DNA of 64,000 nt from Clostridiales bacterium (lineage in GTDB: Bacteria; Bacillota; Clostridia; Lachnospirales; Lachnospiraceae): NCBI GenBank assembly GCA_015655075.1, contig JAATFT010000033.1, positions 1 through 64,000 of the forward strand, given 5' to 3'. Of the stretch, positions 7,533 through 15,760 are shown one piece after another; the stretch's first letter is position 1; the number at the start of each line of letters is the position of its first letter. Both the position numbers and the translations under genes were made by a program. A model generated the notes under the pieces. It was not told the DNA's origin. It did not search any database and saw only the letters and a list, made by a program, of their open reading frames with translations.

Positions 7533-8144
7533 TTGGACGGTTTTGAAAGAAGAAGAAATGATAAGAAAAAAGCCATCATGCAGACGGCTTTGAAGTTGTT
7601 TGATCAATATGGGTTTGACAGGGTAACGGTAACCGAAATTGCGGAAAAAGCGCATGTTTCTAAGGTTTCCGTCTACAAATTTTTTGAGAGCAAGGACAAC
7701 CTCCGGCGTATCATCATAAAGGATATGCTGGATGGAAGCATCGAAAAAATAAAGGCCCTGCTTGAAAAAGAGGGGAACTTCATTGATAAAGTTGAGGAAT
7801 ATATTCAAATCCGAACCTGGTATTATGGCGAATATAGCTTGCAATTCTTTTTTGACGCCATTGAAAGCGACCCAGAGCTCCGGGAATACCTCGATGATTT
7901 CAACGCCGCCAATAAACGGTTTTTTATGACATTCATAGAGGATGGTAAACGTTCCGGCGTTTTTTCGCCGGATGCATCCGACACCGCTATCGAGATCTAT
8001 ATTGATATGATTCAAACGTATTTATTGCATAACAGGGAAATCCGGAACAGGATTGAGCGCAATCCCAAATTAGTGCGGGAGCTCAATATGCTATTTATGG
8101 ATGGGTTGATCAGGGGAAAAGATATTGATCCTTTAGTTAAATGA
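7533..8144 (+). CDS. TetR/AcrR-family transcriptional regulator
   Basis: A protein of about 203 residues with an N-terminal TetR helix-turn-helix (ALKLFDQYGFDRVTVTEIAE, then HVSKVSVYKFFESKD) and an all-helical ligand domain. The TTG at 7533 is the likely start, since GAGGTGA sits 5 bases before it; the GTG at 7524 lies inside that ribosome binding site. It is divergent from the FtsX-ABC exporter with overlapping promoters, so it most likely represses the exporter and itself until a ligand binds. The ligand is unknown. Its last 12 bases overlap an antisense integrase fragment. Confidence 0.9.
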   Translation: MDGFERRRNDKKKAIMQTALKLFDQYGFDRVTVTEIAEKAHVSKVSVYKFFESKDNLRRIIIKDMLDGSIEKIKALLEKEGNFIDKVEEYIQIRTWYYGEYSLQFFFDAIESDPELREYLDDFNAANKRFFMTFIEDGKRSGVFSPDASDTAIEIYIDMIQTYLLHNREIRNRIERNPKLVRELNMLFMDGLIRGKDIDPLVK

Positions 8145-8365
8145 TTTCTTAGAAATTCTGGCAGTTTCCAGCTGCGACTTGTACAGGCAGCGAAGTTCTC
8201 TCATTAAAATGACATCATAGTAATCTGAATTCCTGCTACAGAAAAATGTCTTATCTGATGGAAGGCTCGGGTTTTGTAAGATTTTAAGGTTCCAAAACTA
8301 AGCTCGAAGTTTCTTAGTCGCTGCATAGCAGTTTCAATAAGTTCTTTTTTCAATATCTGTTCCAT
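8133..8365 (-). pseudogene. Tyrosine-recombinase N-terminal fragment, frameshifted
   Basis: The minus strand opens with an ATG at 8365 after a good GGAGG site: MEQILKKELIETAMQRLR, then LSFGTLKSYKTRAF, which resembles the SAM-like DNA-binding domain at the start of phage-type integrases. After about 40 codons the similarity moves to another frame (NSDYYDVILMRELRCLYK) and stops at 8133. The catalytic domain is absent. The resemblance is by eye, so the family call is tentative, but the intact start with a downstream frameshift marks a dead gene. It fits an old insertion beside the TetR gene. Confidence 0.4.
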
Positions 8366-8450
8366 ATATACCTCCATAAAATAAATTTGACTGCTGTCAA
8401 TTTAAATATCATGTATAAGGCCTTGGAATTATAAAGAAAGAAAAATGGGA

Positions 8451-8479
8451 TTGACAAATATAACACAGACTCGTATTAT
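8451..8479 (+). promoter_or_regulatory. Promoter of the cysteine desulfurase gene
   Basis: TTGACA (8451-8456), an exact 17-bp spacer and TATTAT (8474-8479) lie 88 bp before the start codon. The AT-rich leader between them has no obvious fold. Confidence 0.75.
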
Positions 8480-8567
8480 AAAATTCGGATTAAATTATAG
8501 GTAATATAAAAAATGATAACAGCAATATATAAAACGGGAGTCAAAAACGGAAAGGCATGGATGTTAT

Positions 8568-9692
8568 ATGATTTATTTAGATTATGCGGCTAATACACCG
8601 GTAGACAAAGAGGTATTGGATACATTTTATGATATTTCTTTAGAATATATAGGCAATCCTAATTCACCCCACAGTTTAGGCAATAAGGCAGGGCTGCGGA
8701 TGGAACAATCCACGAAGCAGATTGCGGGTCTGCTGGGAGCCAAAGAAAACGAAGTAATTTATACCTCGGGAGCCAGTGAATCCAACAATCTGGCCATAAA
8801 AGGCATAGCAAACAGTTATAGGAGATATGGAAAACACATTATTACCACATATTTGGAGCATGCCTCCGTGACCGGTCCGGTGACTGCTTTGCAAAATGAT
8901 GGTTTTGAAGTGGATTTTGTTAATCTGACGGAGAACGGGCAGATAGATTTAGAGCATTTGAAAGAGTTGATAAGAGAGGATACCATACTGGTTTCCGTTT
9001 GTCTGGTGGACAGTGAAGTAGGAACCATACAACCGGTCGGCGATATCAGCAGAATTATGGAAGGTAAATCTCACTGCTTTTTTCATGTGGATGCCACCCA
9101 GGGGGTGGGTAAGATACCGGTGAGCTTTAAAAATATGGATCTAATGACATTTTCCGGCCATAAGTTTTATGGGTTAAACGGGTGCGGCGTACTGATAAAA
9201 AAGGAATCCGTTATGCTGGAACCCTTGATTCACGGAGGATTGAGTACTACAACCTTCCGCAGCGGGACCCCCATGCTTGCGCTTGGAGCGGCTACGGAAA
9301 AAGCGCTTACCATAGCTTTAGATAATCTTACCTCCCGCTATGATTATGTGAAGGCGTTCAACATAAAATTACGCGAGGCATTCAAAGCTTATAATAATAT
9401 TAAGATAAATACCCCCGCGGAAGGTTCCCCCTATCTATTAAATATCAGTATAAAAGGGGTAAATACCAATCAACTCCAGAACGAGTTAAGTAACAGAGGT
9501 ATTTGTGTGGCTACCAAATCCGCCTGCTGTGCGCCTAGTACGGTATCCAGGCCGGTATATGCGATGACAAAGGACAGAAAGCTGGCGTTATCCACCTTGC
9601 GTATCAGTTTAAGCCATTTAACGACGGAGGAAGAGATTAATTTATTTCTGGATTGCTTTAAACAGGTATTACAGGTGAAACATAAGTCATAA
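8568..9692 (+). CDS. Cysteine desulfurase (NifS/IscS type)
   Basis: A 374-residue PLP-dependent class V aminotransferase that takes sulfur from cysteine as a protein persulfide. The PLP lysine is in SGHKFYG (K199), the ring-stacking His is in LEHAS (H98), and the persulfide cysteine is C320 or C321 in the mobile loop KSACCAPS. The long Cys loop near position 320 places it in the IscS/NifS group rather than SufS. No IscU or IscR gene is adjacent; the next gene is a TtcA-like thiolase, so the persulfide probably feeds tRNA thiolation as well as Fe-S clusters (inference). The double Cys in the loop is slightly unusual. Confidence 0.93.
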   Translation: MIYLDYAANTPVDKEVLDTFYDISLEYIGNPNSPHSLGNKAGLRMEQSTKQIAGLLGAKENEVIYTSGASESNNLAIKGIANSYRRYGKHIITTYLEHASVTGPVTALQNDGFEVDFVNLTENGQIDLEHLKELIREDTILVSVCLVDSEVGTIQPVGDISRIMEGKSHCFFHVDATQGVGKIPVSFKNMDLMTFSGHKFYGLNGCGVLIKKESVMLEPLIHGGLSTTTFRSGTPMLALGAATEKALTIALDNLTSRYDYVKAFNIKLREAFKAYNNIKINTPAEGSPYLLNISIKGVNTNQLQNELSNRGICVATKSACCAPSTVSRPVYAMTKDRKLALSTLRISLSHLTTEEEINLFLDCFKQVLQVKHKS

Positions 9693-9765
9693 CGGGTTTA
9701 TACGGCTTTCATGAATCTGGAGGCGGTATCGGCGTATAATTAAAGAGGTTAGACGGGAGCGGATT

Positions 9766-10623
9766 ATGGAAAATTATATAGATGTGGAAAGAAGTATAAT
9801 AAAAAAATTCCGGAAAGAAATATGGAGAAAATTCATTACGGCGGTGAATGAATACCAATTGATACAGGAAGGGGATAAAATAGCCGTATGTATATCCGGA
9901 GGTAAGGATTCCATGCTTCTGGCAAAATGTATGCAGGAGCTGCAAAGACATGGAAGGGTTAAATTTGACATTGTGTTTCTGGTCATGAATCCCGGCTATA
10001 ATGAGTATAACAAACAGGTTATATTAAATAATGCAGAGTATTTAAATATTCCCATCCACATGTTTGAAACCGATATTTTTAATATCGTTGCGGCAGTGGA
10101 AGAGTCACCGTGCTATCTGTGTGCAAAAATGCGCAGGGGATATCTTTATAAACATGCAAAGGGACTGGGCTGTAATAAAATAGCCTTGGGCCATCATTTT
10201 GACGATGTGATTGAAACCGTTTTAATGAGTATGTTTTACAGCGGCCAGATGAAAGGGATGATGCCGAAGCTTCACAGCACCAATTATGAAGGCATGGAAT
10301 TGATCCGGCCGCTGTATATGGTAAAGGAAGCGGATATCATTGCATGGAGAAAATACAACAGCCTTCAGTTCATCCAGTGTGCCTGCCGTTTTACGGAAAA
10401 CTGCATGCTGGGGGATAACGGCAGAGGTTCCAAACGTCAGGAAATGAAGGAATTAATTAAGAAATTCAGACAGACGAACTCTATTATCGATATGAATATT
10501 TTCAGAAGTATCCATAATGTAAATTTAGACACTCTGATAGGTTATCAAAAGAAACACGAAATGCATAGTTTCCTGGAGGATTATGAGAGGGATACCGCCG
10601 CGGCAAATTCTGAAGATGATTAG
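9766..10623 (+). CDS. TtcA-like tRNA 2-thiocytidine biosynthesis protein
   Basis: A 285-residue PP-loop ATPase: SGGKDS at residues 44-49 binds ATP for adenylating the base, and C116/C119 in SPCYLC with a third cysteine (C205, C207 or C213) are the usual Fe-S ligands of the TtcA/TtuA group. Known members insert sulfur into cytidine 32 or uridine 54 of tRNA. It follows a cysteine desulfurase gene by 73 bp, which would supply the sulfur. The ribosome binding site is gggagcgg. TtcA is the best guess but other TtcA/TtuA-group specificities are possible. Confidence 0.85.
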   Translation: MENYIDVERSIIKKFRKEIWRKFITAVNEYQLIQEGDKIAVCISGGKDSMLLAKCMQELQRHGRVKFDIVFLVMNPGYNEYNKQVILNNAEYLNIPIHMFETDIFNIVAAVEESPCYLCAKMRRGYLYKHAKGLGCNKIALGHHFDDVIETVLMSMFYSGQMKGMMPKLHSTNYEGMELIRPLYMVKEADIIAWRKYNSLQFIQCACRFTENCMLGDNGRGSKRQEMKELIKKFRQTNSIIDMNIFRSIHNVNLDTLIGYQKKHEMHSFLEDYERDTAAANSEDD

Positions 10624-10695
10624 AGTAAGGAGTAAGGTGTAAGGGTTATATTATCTACAATGATAAAAGAATACAGAAAATAAGCAGGAGAAGTC

Positions 10696-11721
10696 ATGAC
10701 AAAACGAGATTTTAATTTTTATTTACCGGAGGAATTGATTGCCCAGGATCCGTTAGAGGACCGCGCCGGCTCAAGGCTGTTGGTTCTTAATAAGGATACC
10801 GGAGAAACGGAACATAGAATATTTAAGGATATTATAGATTACCTGGAACCGGGGGATTGTCTGGTAATAAACAATACTAAGGTAATACCTGCCAGACTGA
10901 TTGGCCAAAAGGAGCAAACCGGGGCTAGGTGTGAAATTCTCCTGCTTAAGAGGCAGGAAAATGATACATGGGAAGCACTGGTAAAACCGGGTAAAAAGGC
11001 CAGGGTCGGTACCAAAATAAGCTTTGGAGGAGGCTTATTGACAGGCGAGATTATTAAGATTGTAGAGGAAGGCAACCGGATAATAAAATTTTATTATGAA
11101 GGTATCTTTGAAGAAATCCTGGATCAGCTGGGACAAATGCCTCTGCCGCCTTATATTACCCATCCGCTGAAGGATAAAAACCGTTACCAGACCGTATATG
11201 CGAAACTGGAAGGCTCGGCTGCGGCACCTACGGCAGGCCTGCACTTTACAAAAGAATTATTGGAGCAGATTGAGGATAAGGGAATTATCATAGCCAATGT
11301 TACACTGCATGTGGGACTTGGAACCTTCCGGCCGGTAAAAGAAGAGGATATATTAAAACACCATATGCATTCGGAATTTTATCAAATTGAACCATCGGAA
11401 GGGGAGAAAATAAATCGGATCAAAAAAAACGGGGGCAGGATTATTTGCGTGGGTACCACCAGCTGCAGAACCGTGGAATCGGCGGCGGATGAAAACGGCT
11501 TTGTAAAACAGGGAAGCGGGAATACGGAGATATTTATTTATCCCGGATATGAATTTAAGGTGCTGGATGCTTTGATCACCAATTTCCATCTGCCGGAATC
11601 CACGCTGATTATGCTGGCGTCGGCTCTTGCGGGAAGAGAGCATATCCTGAAGGCCTATGAATTGGCGGTAAAGGAACGTTACCGCTTCTTCAGCTTTGGG
11701 GATGCCATGTTTATTGTTTAA
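10696..11721 (+). CDS. queA: S-adenosylmethionine:tRNA ribosyltransferase-isomerase
   Basis: A 341-residue QueA, which transfers the ribosyl group of S-adenosylmethionine to preQ1 in tRNA to make epoxyqueuosine. The N-terminus [30 protein letters not shown], the APTAGLHFT motif, GLGTFRPV and [18 protein letters not shown] are family hallmarks, and the length is typical. It comes after the desulfurase/TtcA pair, giving a run of tRNA-modification genes, though a 72-bp gap may hold its own promoter. Its usual partner tgt is not in the window. The stop overlaps the convergent aroA stop by 4 bp. Confidence 0.97.
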   Translation: MTKRDFNFYLPEELIAQDPLEDRAGSRLLVLNKDTGETEHRIFKDIIDYLEPGDCLVINNTKVIPARLIGQKEQTGARCEILLLKRQENDTWEALVKPGKKARVGTKISFGGGLLTGEIIKIVEEGNRIIKFYYEGIFEEILDQLGQMPLPPYITHPLKDKNRYQTVYAKLEGSAAAPTAGLHFTKELLEQIEDKGIIIANVTLHVGLGTFRPVKEEDILKHHMHSEFYQIEPSEGEKINRIKKNGGRIICVGTTSCRTVESAADENGFVKQGSGNTEIFIYPGYEFKVLDALITNFHLPESTLIMLASALAGREHILKAYELAVKERYRFFSFGDAMFIV

Positions 11722-13010
11722 CTGCGTATCAATCCTTTTAAATCCCAATAAAAACCGGGATAAGATATGTCTATGCATTCGGCTTTCAATATTTCGGTTT
11801 CACCTTCCGCGGCCAGTGCGGCAATGGCAAAGGACATGGCAATCCGGTGATCCAGTTTGCTGTCGATTATCCCGCCTTTAAGAGATTTTCCTCCATCGAT
11901 AATCATTCCGTCCTCCGTGGCCGTAGCCTTGGCACCCATCAGGGATAAATTCCGGACCATGACGTCAATTCGGTTGGATTCCTTCACCTTAAGCTCGGCC
12001 GCATCCTTTATTACGGTTTTACCCTTGGCAAAGCATGCCATAACTGCAATGACAGGCAGTTCGTCAATAAGGGTCGGGATAAGGCTTCCGTCAATTTTTG
12101 TCCCCTTTAATTCACTGTGACGGACCAGGATGTCCCCCACTGCTTCGGAATCTGTATTACGGATATTTTCTATTTCGATCTGAGCACCCATTTGCCTGCA
12201 TACCCTTAAGATACCGTCCCTGGTTGGATTAATACCCACATCTTTAATCAGAATCTTTGAACCTGGAATAATCAGGCCGGCGGCTATAAAATAGGCGGCT
12301 GAAGAAATATCGCCGGGAACTGTAATTTTTGCCCCGCGGAGTCTGGGCTCCGGCAGGATAGTCGCCGTGGTGCCCTGATTCCTTATGTCCGCACCCAGCA
12401 TACGCAGCATTAATTCCGTATGGTTTCTGGATACATAAGGCTCCGTCACGGATGTAGGTCCGTCGCCATACAGACCGGCCAGTAAAACTGCGGATTTAAC
12501 CTGGGCGGAGGCCACCGGAGACTGGTAAGGGATACCGTGGAGCGCACCTTTTCGGCCCTTTATCGAAAGGGGAGCACAGCCATTATTGCCTATACTCTTT
12601 ATATCTGCGCCCATTCGGGTTAAGGGGGTTATTATCCTGTCCATGGGGCGTTTTTTTATGGAATCGTCCCCCGTTACAGTAGCGGAAAACGGCTGGCCGC
12701 ATAAGATGCCGGACATCAGGCGCATAGTAGTACCGCTGTTGCCCACATCCAGGGCATCCGCAGGCTGTTTTAAGCCGTAAAGCCCTCTGCCGGAAACCAC
12801 CACCCGGCCGCCGGAAGGGTCTTTTTCTATAGAAATTCCCATATTTTGAAAGCACCTTATTGTGGACAAACAATCGGCTCCGCCTAGAAAATGGGTTATT
12901 TCAGTGATCCCTTCCGCCAAAGCACCCAGCATGACGGCTCTGTGGGAAATGGATTTATCACCGGGGACCGTAATTTCACCTTTTAATGCATTTGCTTTTT
13001 GTAATATCAT
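11718..13010 (-). CDS. aroA: 3-phosphoshikimate 1-carboxyvinyltransferase (EPSP synthase)
   Basis: A 430-residue enzyme of the shikimate pathway joining shikimate 3-phosphate and PEP. Motifs: [19 protein letters not shown] near the N-terminus, [12 protein letters not shown] (about 90-102), the KSAVLLAGL segment, VKESNRI and the C-terminal [13 protein letters not shown]. The ATG at 13010 follows GGGAG by 7 bases; the TTG six bases upstream is less likely. It is the last gene of aroF-tyrA-aroA, 36 bp after tyrA. The sequence pattern suggests a class II, Gram-positive-type EPSP synthase (inference). Confidence 0.96.
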   Translation of the reverse strand: MILQKANALKGEITVPGDKSISHRAVMLGALAEGITEITHFLGGADCLSTIRCFQNMGISIEKDPSGGRVVVSGRGLYGLKQPADALDVGNSGTTMRLMSGILCGQPFSATVTGDDSIKKRPMDRIITPLTRMGADIKSIGNNGCAPLSIKGRKGALHGIPYQSPVASAQVKSAVLLAGLYGDGPTSVTEPYVSRNHTELMLRMLGADIRNQGTTATILPEPRLRGAKITVPGDISSAAYFIAAGLIIPGSKILIKDVGINPTRDGILRVCRQMGAQIEIENIRNTDSEAVGDILVRHSELKGTKIDGSLIPTLIDELPVIAVMACFAKGKTVIKDAAELKVKESNRIDVMVRNLSLMGAKATATEDGMIIDGGKSLKGGIIDSKLDHRIAMSFAIAALAAEGETEILKAECIDISYPGFYWDLKGLIRS

Positions 13011-13046
13011 TTTCAAACTCCCATCCTCCGATCATTCATAGGTTTA

Positions 13047-14156
13047 CTACCTTTCGTAAACAGTATAACGGTATTTTTTTAATAGTTCAACTGCCAGCAG
13101 GGAAGACTCTTCCTCATAAAATTCAATCCGAAGCACACCCTGCTGGAATTCCCTGTTATGAATAATGCCGATATTTTTTATATTGATCCGGTTGGTGGCC
13201 AAAAGAGTGGCAACGGTAGCAATAGCGCCGGCTTCATCCACAATGTCCAGATAGATCTCAAATACCTTCTTCATCATTCCGGCGGCTTTACCCGGAATTA
13301 AATCCCTGTATTCGCCGGCCGTATGAAAGAACTGGTAAAGATAATTCTCATCCATCCGTTCCAGTGCGTTGGAAAATGCTTTTAAGTAAAGGATATATTG
13401 ATTGAGAAAATGTTTTATGCTTTCCGTATTGGTTAAACAGATATTCTGCCACATAACGGGGGAGGAGGACGCAATGCGGGTAATATCCTTAAAACCGCCG
13501 GCAGCCAGGGTGCGCATTTTTTCAGAGGCATCGTCGGAATCCTTTACCAGATTTACCAGGCCTGCGGCAATAATATGGGGCACATGACTGATGGCCGCAG
13601 TGATGTCATCATGTTCTTTTGGGCTTAAAATCAACGGGATAGCGCCCATTGACTGAACAATTTCATATAGCTTATTCAGCATTTCAGGCGGGGTTTCCTC
13701 CGTAGGAGTTAATATATAGTAAGCATTCTTAAAAAGCTTACTATGGGAATTTTGGTAACCGGTTTTTTCTGAACCGGCCATGGGATGCCCACCGATAAAC
13801 TGATGGTTTAAGCTCAATTCTTCTACCGCGGTATGTATATTTTTTTTAACGCTGCCCACATCGGTTAAAATACAGTCGGGCTTAATTATATTCTTTAACC
13901 GGGATAAATAAGAGATATTGGATAATACGGGAGCACATAAAAATATAATATCGCAGGAGGGAAAACCTTCCTCCAGATCATAATAAATATGATCCAGCAC
14001 CCTAGCCGAAACTGCGTCCATAAGACCGTTCCCTGTTTTATTCTTATTATAATGAAAGGCGATTAAAGTGCTTTTTGGGTTAATTTCTTTTAATGCACGG
14101 GCAATGGAACCGCCGATTAAGCCAAAGCCAATAAAGCCTGCCGTTATATCATTCAT
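13047..14156 (-). CDS. tyrA: Prephenate dehydrogenase with ACT domain
   Basis: A 369-residue protein: NAD-binding Rossmann motif GFGLIGGSIARAL at residues 10-22, the catalytic-domain motif IGGHPMAGSEKTGY (about 120-134) and a C-terminal ACT domain (AGAIATVATLLATNRINIKN, from about residue 297), which in this family binds tyrosine for feedback inhibition. It converts prephenate to 4-hydroxyphenylpyruvate. GGAG lies 9 bases before the ATG. It sits between aroF and aroA in one operon. Confidence 0.95.
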   Translation of the reverse strand: MNDITAGFIGFGLIGGSIARALKEINPKSTLIAFHYNKNKTGNGLMDAVSARVLDHIYYDLEEGFPSCDIIFLCAPVLSNISYLSRLKNIIKPDCILTDVGSVKKNIHTAVEELSLNHQFIGGHPMAGSEKTGYQNSHSKLFKNAYYILTPTEETPPEMLNKLYEIVQSMGAIPLILSPKEHDDITAAISHVPHIIAAGLVNLVKDSDDASEKMRTLAAGGFKDITRIASSSPVMWQNICLTNTESIKHFLNQYILYLKAFSNALERMDENYLYQFFHTAGEYRDLIPGKAAGMMKKVFEIYLDIVDEAGAIATVATLLATNRINIKNIGIIHNREFQQGVLRIEFYEEESSLLAVELLKKYRYTVYER

Positions 14157-14173
14157 ATGCTATCTCCTGGGGG

Positions 14174-15187
14174 TTAGAACTTTTTACCCATTAAGGCGGC
14201 CAAAGGCCTGATCTTAGAACATAATTCCAGAAGCTCCTGGAAGGTAAGGGACTGCGGACCGTCGGAAAGTGCAATGGCCGGATTGGGATGGGTTTCAATC
14301 ATGAGACCGTCGGCCCCTACGGCAACCGCACTCATGGCTAAGGGCTTTACATACATTCTCACACCGGAGGCATGACTGGGATCTACAATAATCGGCAGAT
14401 GACTCTTGTTTTTTATAACCGGAACCGCACTGATGTCTAACGTATTCCGGGTAGCCGTTTCAAAGGTACGTATACCCCGTTCGCATAATACTACGTTGGG
14501 ATTGCCTTCTGCAATAATATATTCGGAGGCGTTTAACCACTCGTCAATGGTGGCCGACAATCCCCGTTTTAGTAATACGGGGAGGCCGGTTTTGCCTGCT
14601 TCTTTCAGCAGATAAAAGTTCTGCATATTTCTTGCCCCGATCTGAAGCATATCCACATATTTTACCGCCGCTTCAATGGCTGCTAAACTGGTTACTTCAC
14701 ATACGACGGGGAGGCCGGTTTCCTCCCTGGCTTCTTTCATAAATTTAATACCTTCTTCTTCTAAGCCCTGAAAAGCATAAGGAGAAGTCCTTGGCTTATA
14801 TGCGCCGCCGCGGAGAATATGGGCTCCGGCTTTTTTAACGGCATGGGCTGTTTCTATCAGCTGTGCCCTGCTTTCCACCGCACATGGACCGGACATGACA
14901 ATTAATTCGTCCCCTCCGATGGATACGTTGCCTACTTTTATGACGGAAGGTTCCGGATGAAATTTTTTATTTGCCAGCTTATAGCTTTCCGTAACCGGGA
15001 CAATTTTATCAACATCTTCGGCAATTTCAAGATTCTGATCCTGAAGCTTCGACTTATCGCCCACCACGCCGATGACGGTTACTTCCTTGCCGTTGGATAT
15101 GTGGGCGGTAAGACCTTTTCCTTCAATAATTCCAGTAATGTTTTGGATGGATTCCCTTTTGGCATTTGGTTTCATTACAATTATCAT
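14174..15187 (-). CDS. aroF: 3-deoxy-7-phosphoheptulonate synthase (DAHP synthase, type I-beta)
   Basis: A 337-residue enzyme for the first step of the shikimate pathway, condensing PEP and erythrose 4-phosphate. It has the N-terminal ferredoxin-like regulatory domain (about 1-70) of the Thermotoga-type enzymes, then the barrel with GPCAVESRAQL, LRGGAYKPRTSPYAFQG, IGARNMQNF and DPSHASGVR. It leads the operon aroF-tyrA-aroA from a consensus promoter at 15292-15320. The start at 15187 has a weak ribosome binding site; 15175 is an alternative. Confidence 0.95.
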   Translation of the reverse strand: MIIVMKPNAKRESIQNITGIIEGKGLTAHISNGKEVTVIGVVGDKSKLQDQNLEIAEDVDKIVPVTESYKLANKKFHPEPSVIKVGNVSIGGDELIVMSGPCAVESRAQLIETAHAVKKAGAHILRGGAYKPRTSPYAFQGLEEEGIKFMKEAREETGLPVVCEVTSLAAIEAAVKYVDMLQIGARNMQNFYLLKEAGKTGLPVLLKRGLSATIDEWLNASEYIIAEGNPNVVLCERGIRTFETATRNTLDISAVPVIKNKSHLPIIVDPSHASGVRMYVKPLAMSAVAVGADGLMIETHPNPAIALSDGPQSLTFQELLELCSKIRPLAALMGKKF

Positions 15188-15291
15188 ATATACTTATATA
15201 CCTGGACCTTTCTTAGTTGAAGTTATCTTCAAACCACGTAATTATGTATTAATTGACTGCTTTGGACGGCAGTTATGTATTGCTGACTTTC

Positions 15292-15320
15292 ATTCTACCC
15301 TAAACCGGTTATTATGTCAA
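15292..15320 (-). promoter_or_regulatory. Promoter of the aroF-tyrA-aroA operon
   Basis: On the minus strand TTGACA (plus 15315-15320), a 17-bp spacer and TAGAAT (plus 15292-15297). It leaves a leader of about 95 nt with no T-box or other fold that I recognise. Confidence 0.75.
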
Positions 15321-15389
15321 TAGTGTAATACATTAAAGTGTAACAGTTTAAAGCGTAACGTTTTAATGTATAAAACTTAGATTTAAGAA

Positions 15390-15590
15390 TCTGCGCCGGA
15401 GTCGGGCAAGCCAAGCTCTTTCTTGTCGAATAGGAAATGGCATCCTATTCGATAAAAAACCGGAAAAACCTGCCGGGGGATGCGCATGACGCTTGCAAGG
15501 TATGTGTCCCGAAGCGACCAAGCATCAGAATTTGTCACTGAAGTGACGGCGCGTCAACGCAGAGTTTGCTGCGCAAACACTTTTTTATTA
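15390..15590 (+). repeat. Intergenic repeat family R1, copy 1
   Basis: A non-coding block with a hairpin (CGAATAGG...CCTATTCG), the core CGCCGGGGGATGCGC in near form (TGCCGGGGGATGCGCATGAC), TTTGTCACTGAAGTGAC, and a terminator-like hairpin (AGTTTGCtgcGCAAAC followed by a T-run). The same modules recur at 41339-41469 and 56867-56973. It lies between the divergent aroF promoter and the EF-G gene. The flanks carry a further inverted pair (CATTAAAGTGTAACA at about 15330 and TGTTACACATTTTAATG at about 15593). Confidence 0.65.
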
Positions 15591-15648
15591 TAATGTTACA
15601 CATTTTAATGTTTGATATAAATATATTTGTTAAACTGCTATAAAATAG

Positions 15649-15677
15649 TTGTAATATCTGACAGCTTTTAGTAAAAT
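15649..15677 (+). promoter_or_regulatory. Promoter of the EF-G-like gene
   Basis: TTGTAA (15649-15654), a 17-bp spacer and TAAAAT (15672-15677), 83 bp before the start codon. Confidence 0.5.
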
Positions 15678-15760
15678 GTAGACATGGGGATTAAACTTAA
15701 TATCCCGGTGGCATACAGTTTTAGGATGTAGAAAAATATTATGTAATGGAGGAAAAAAGG

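Noticed and set aside
12583-12873. Antisense ORFs inside aroA, fusA-like, pheT and pur genes
   Set aside because: They lie wholly inside well-supported genes in other frames and have no independent start signals.
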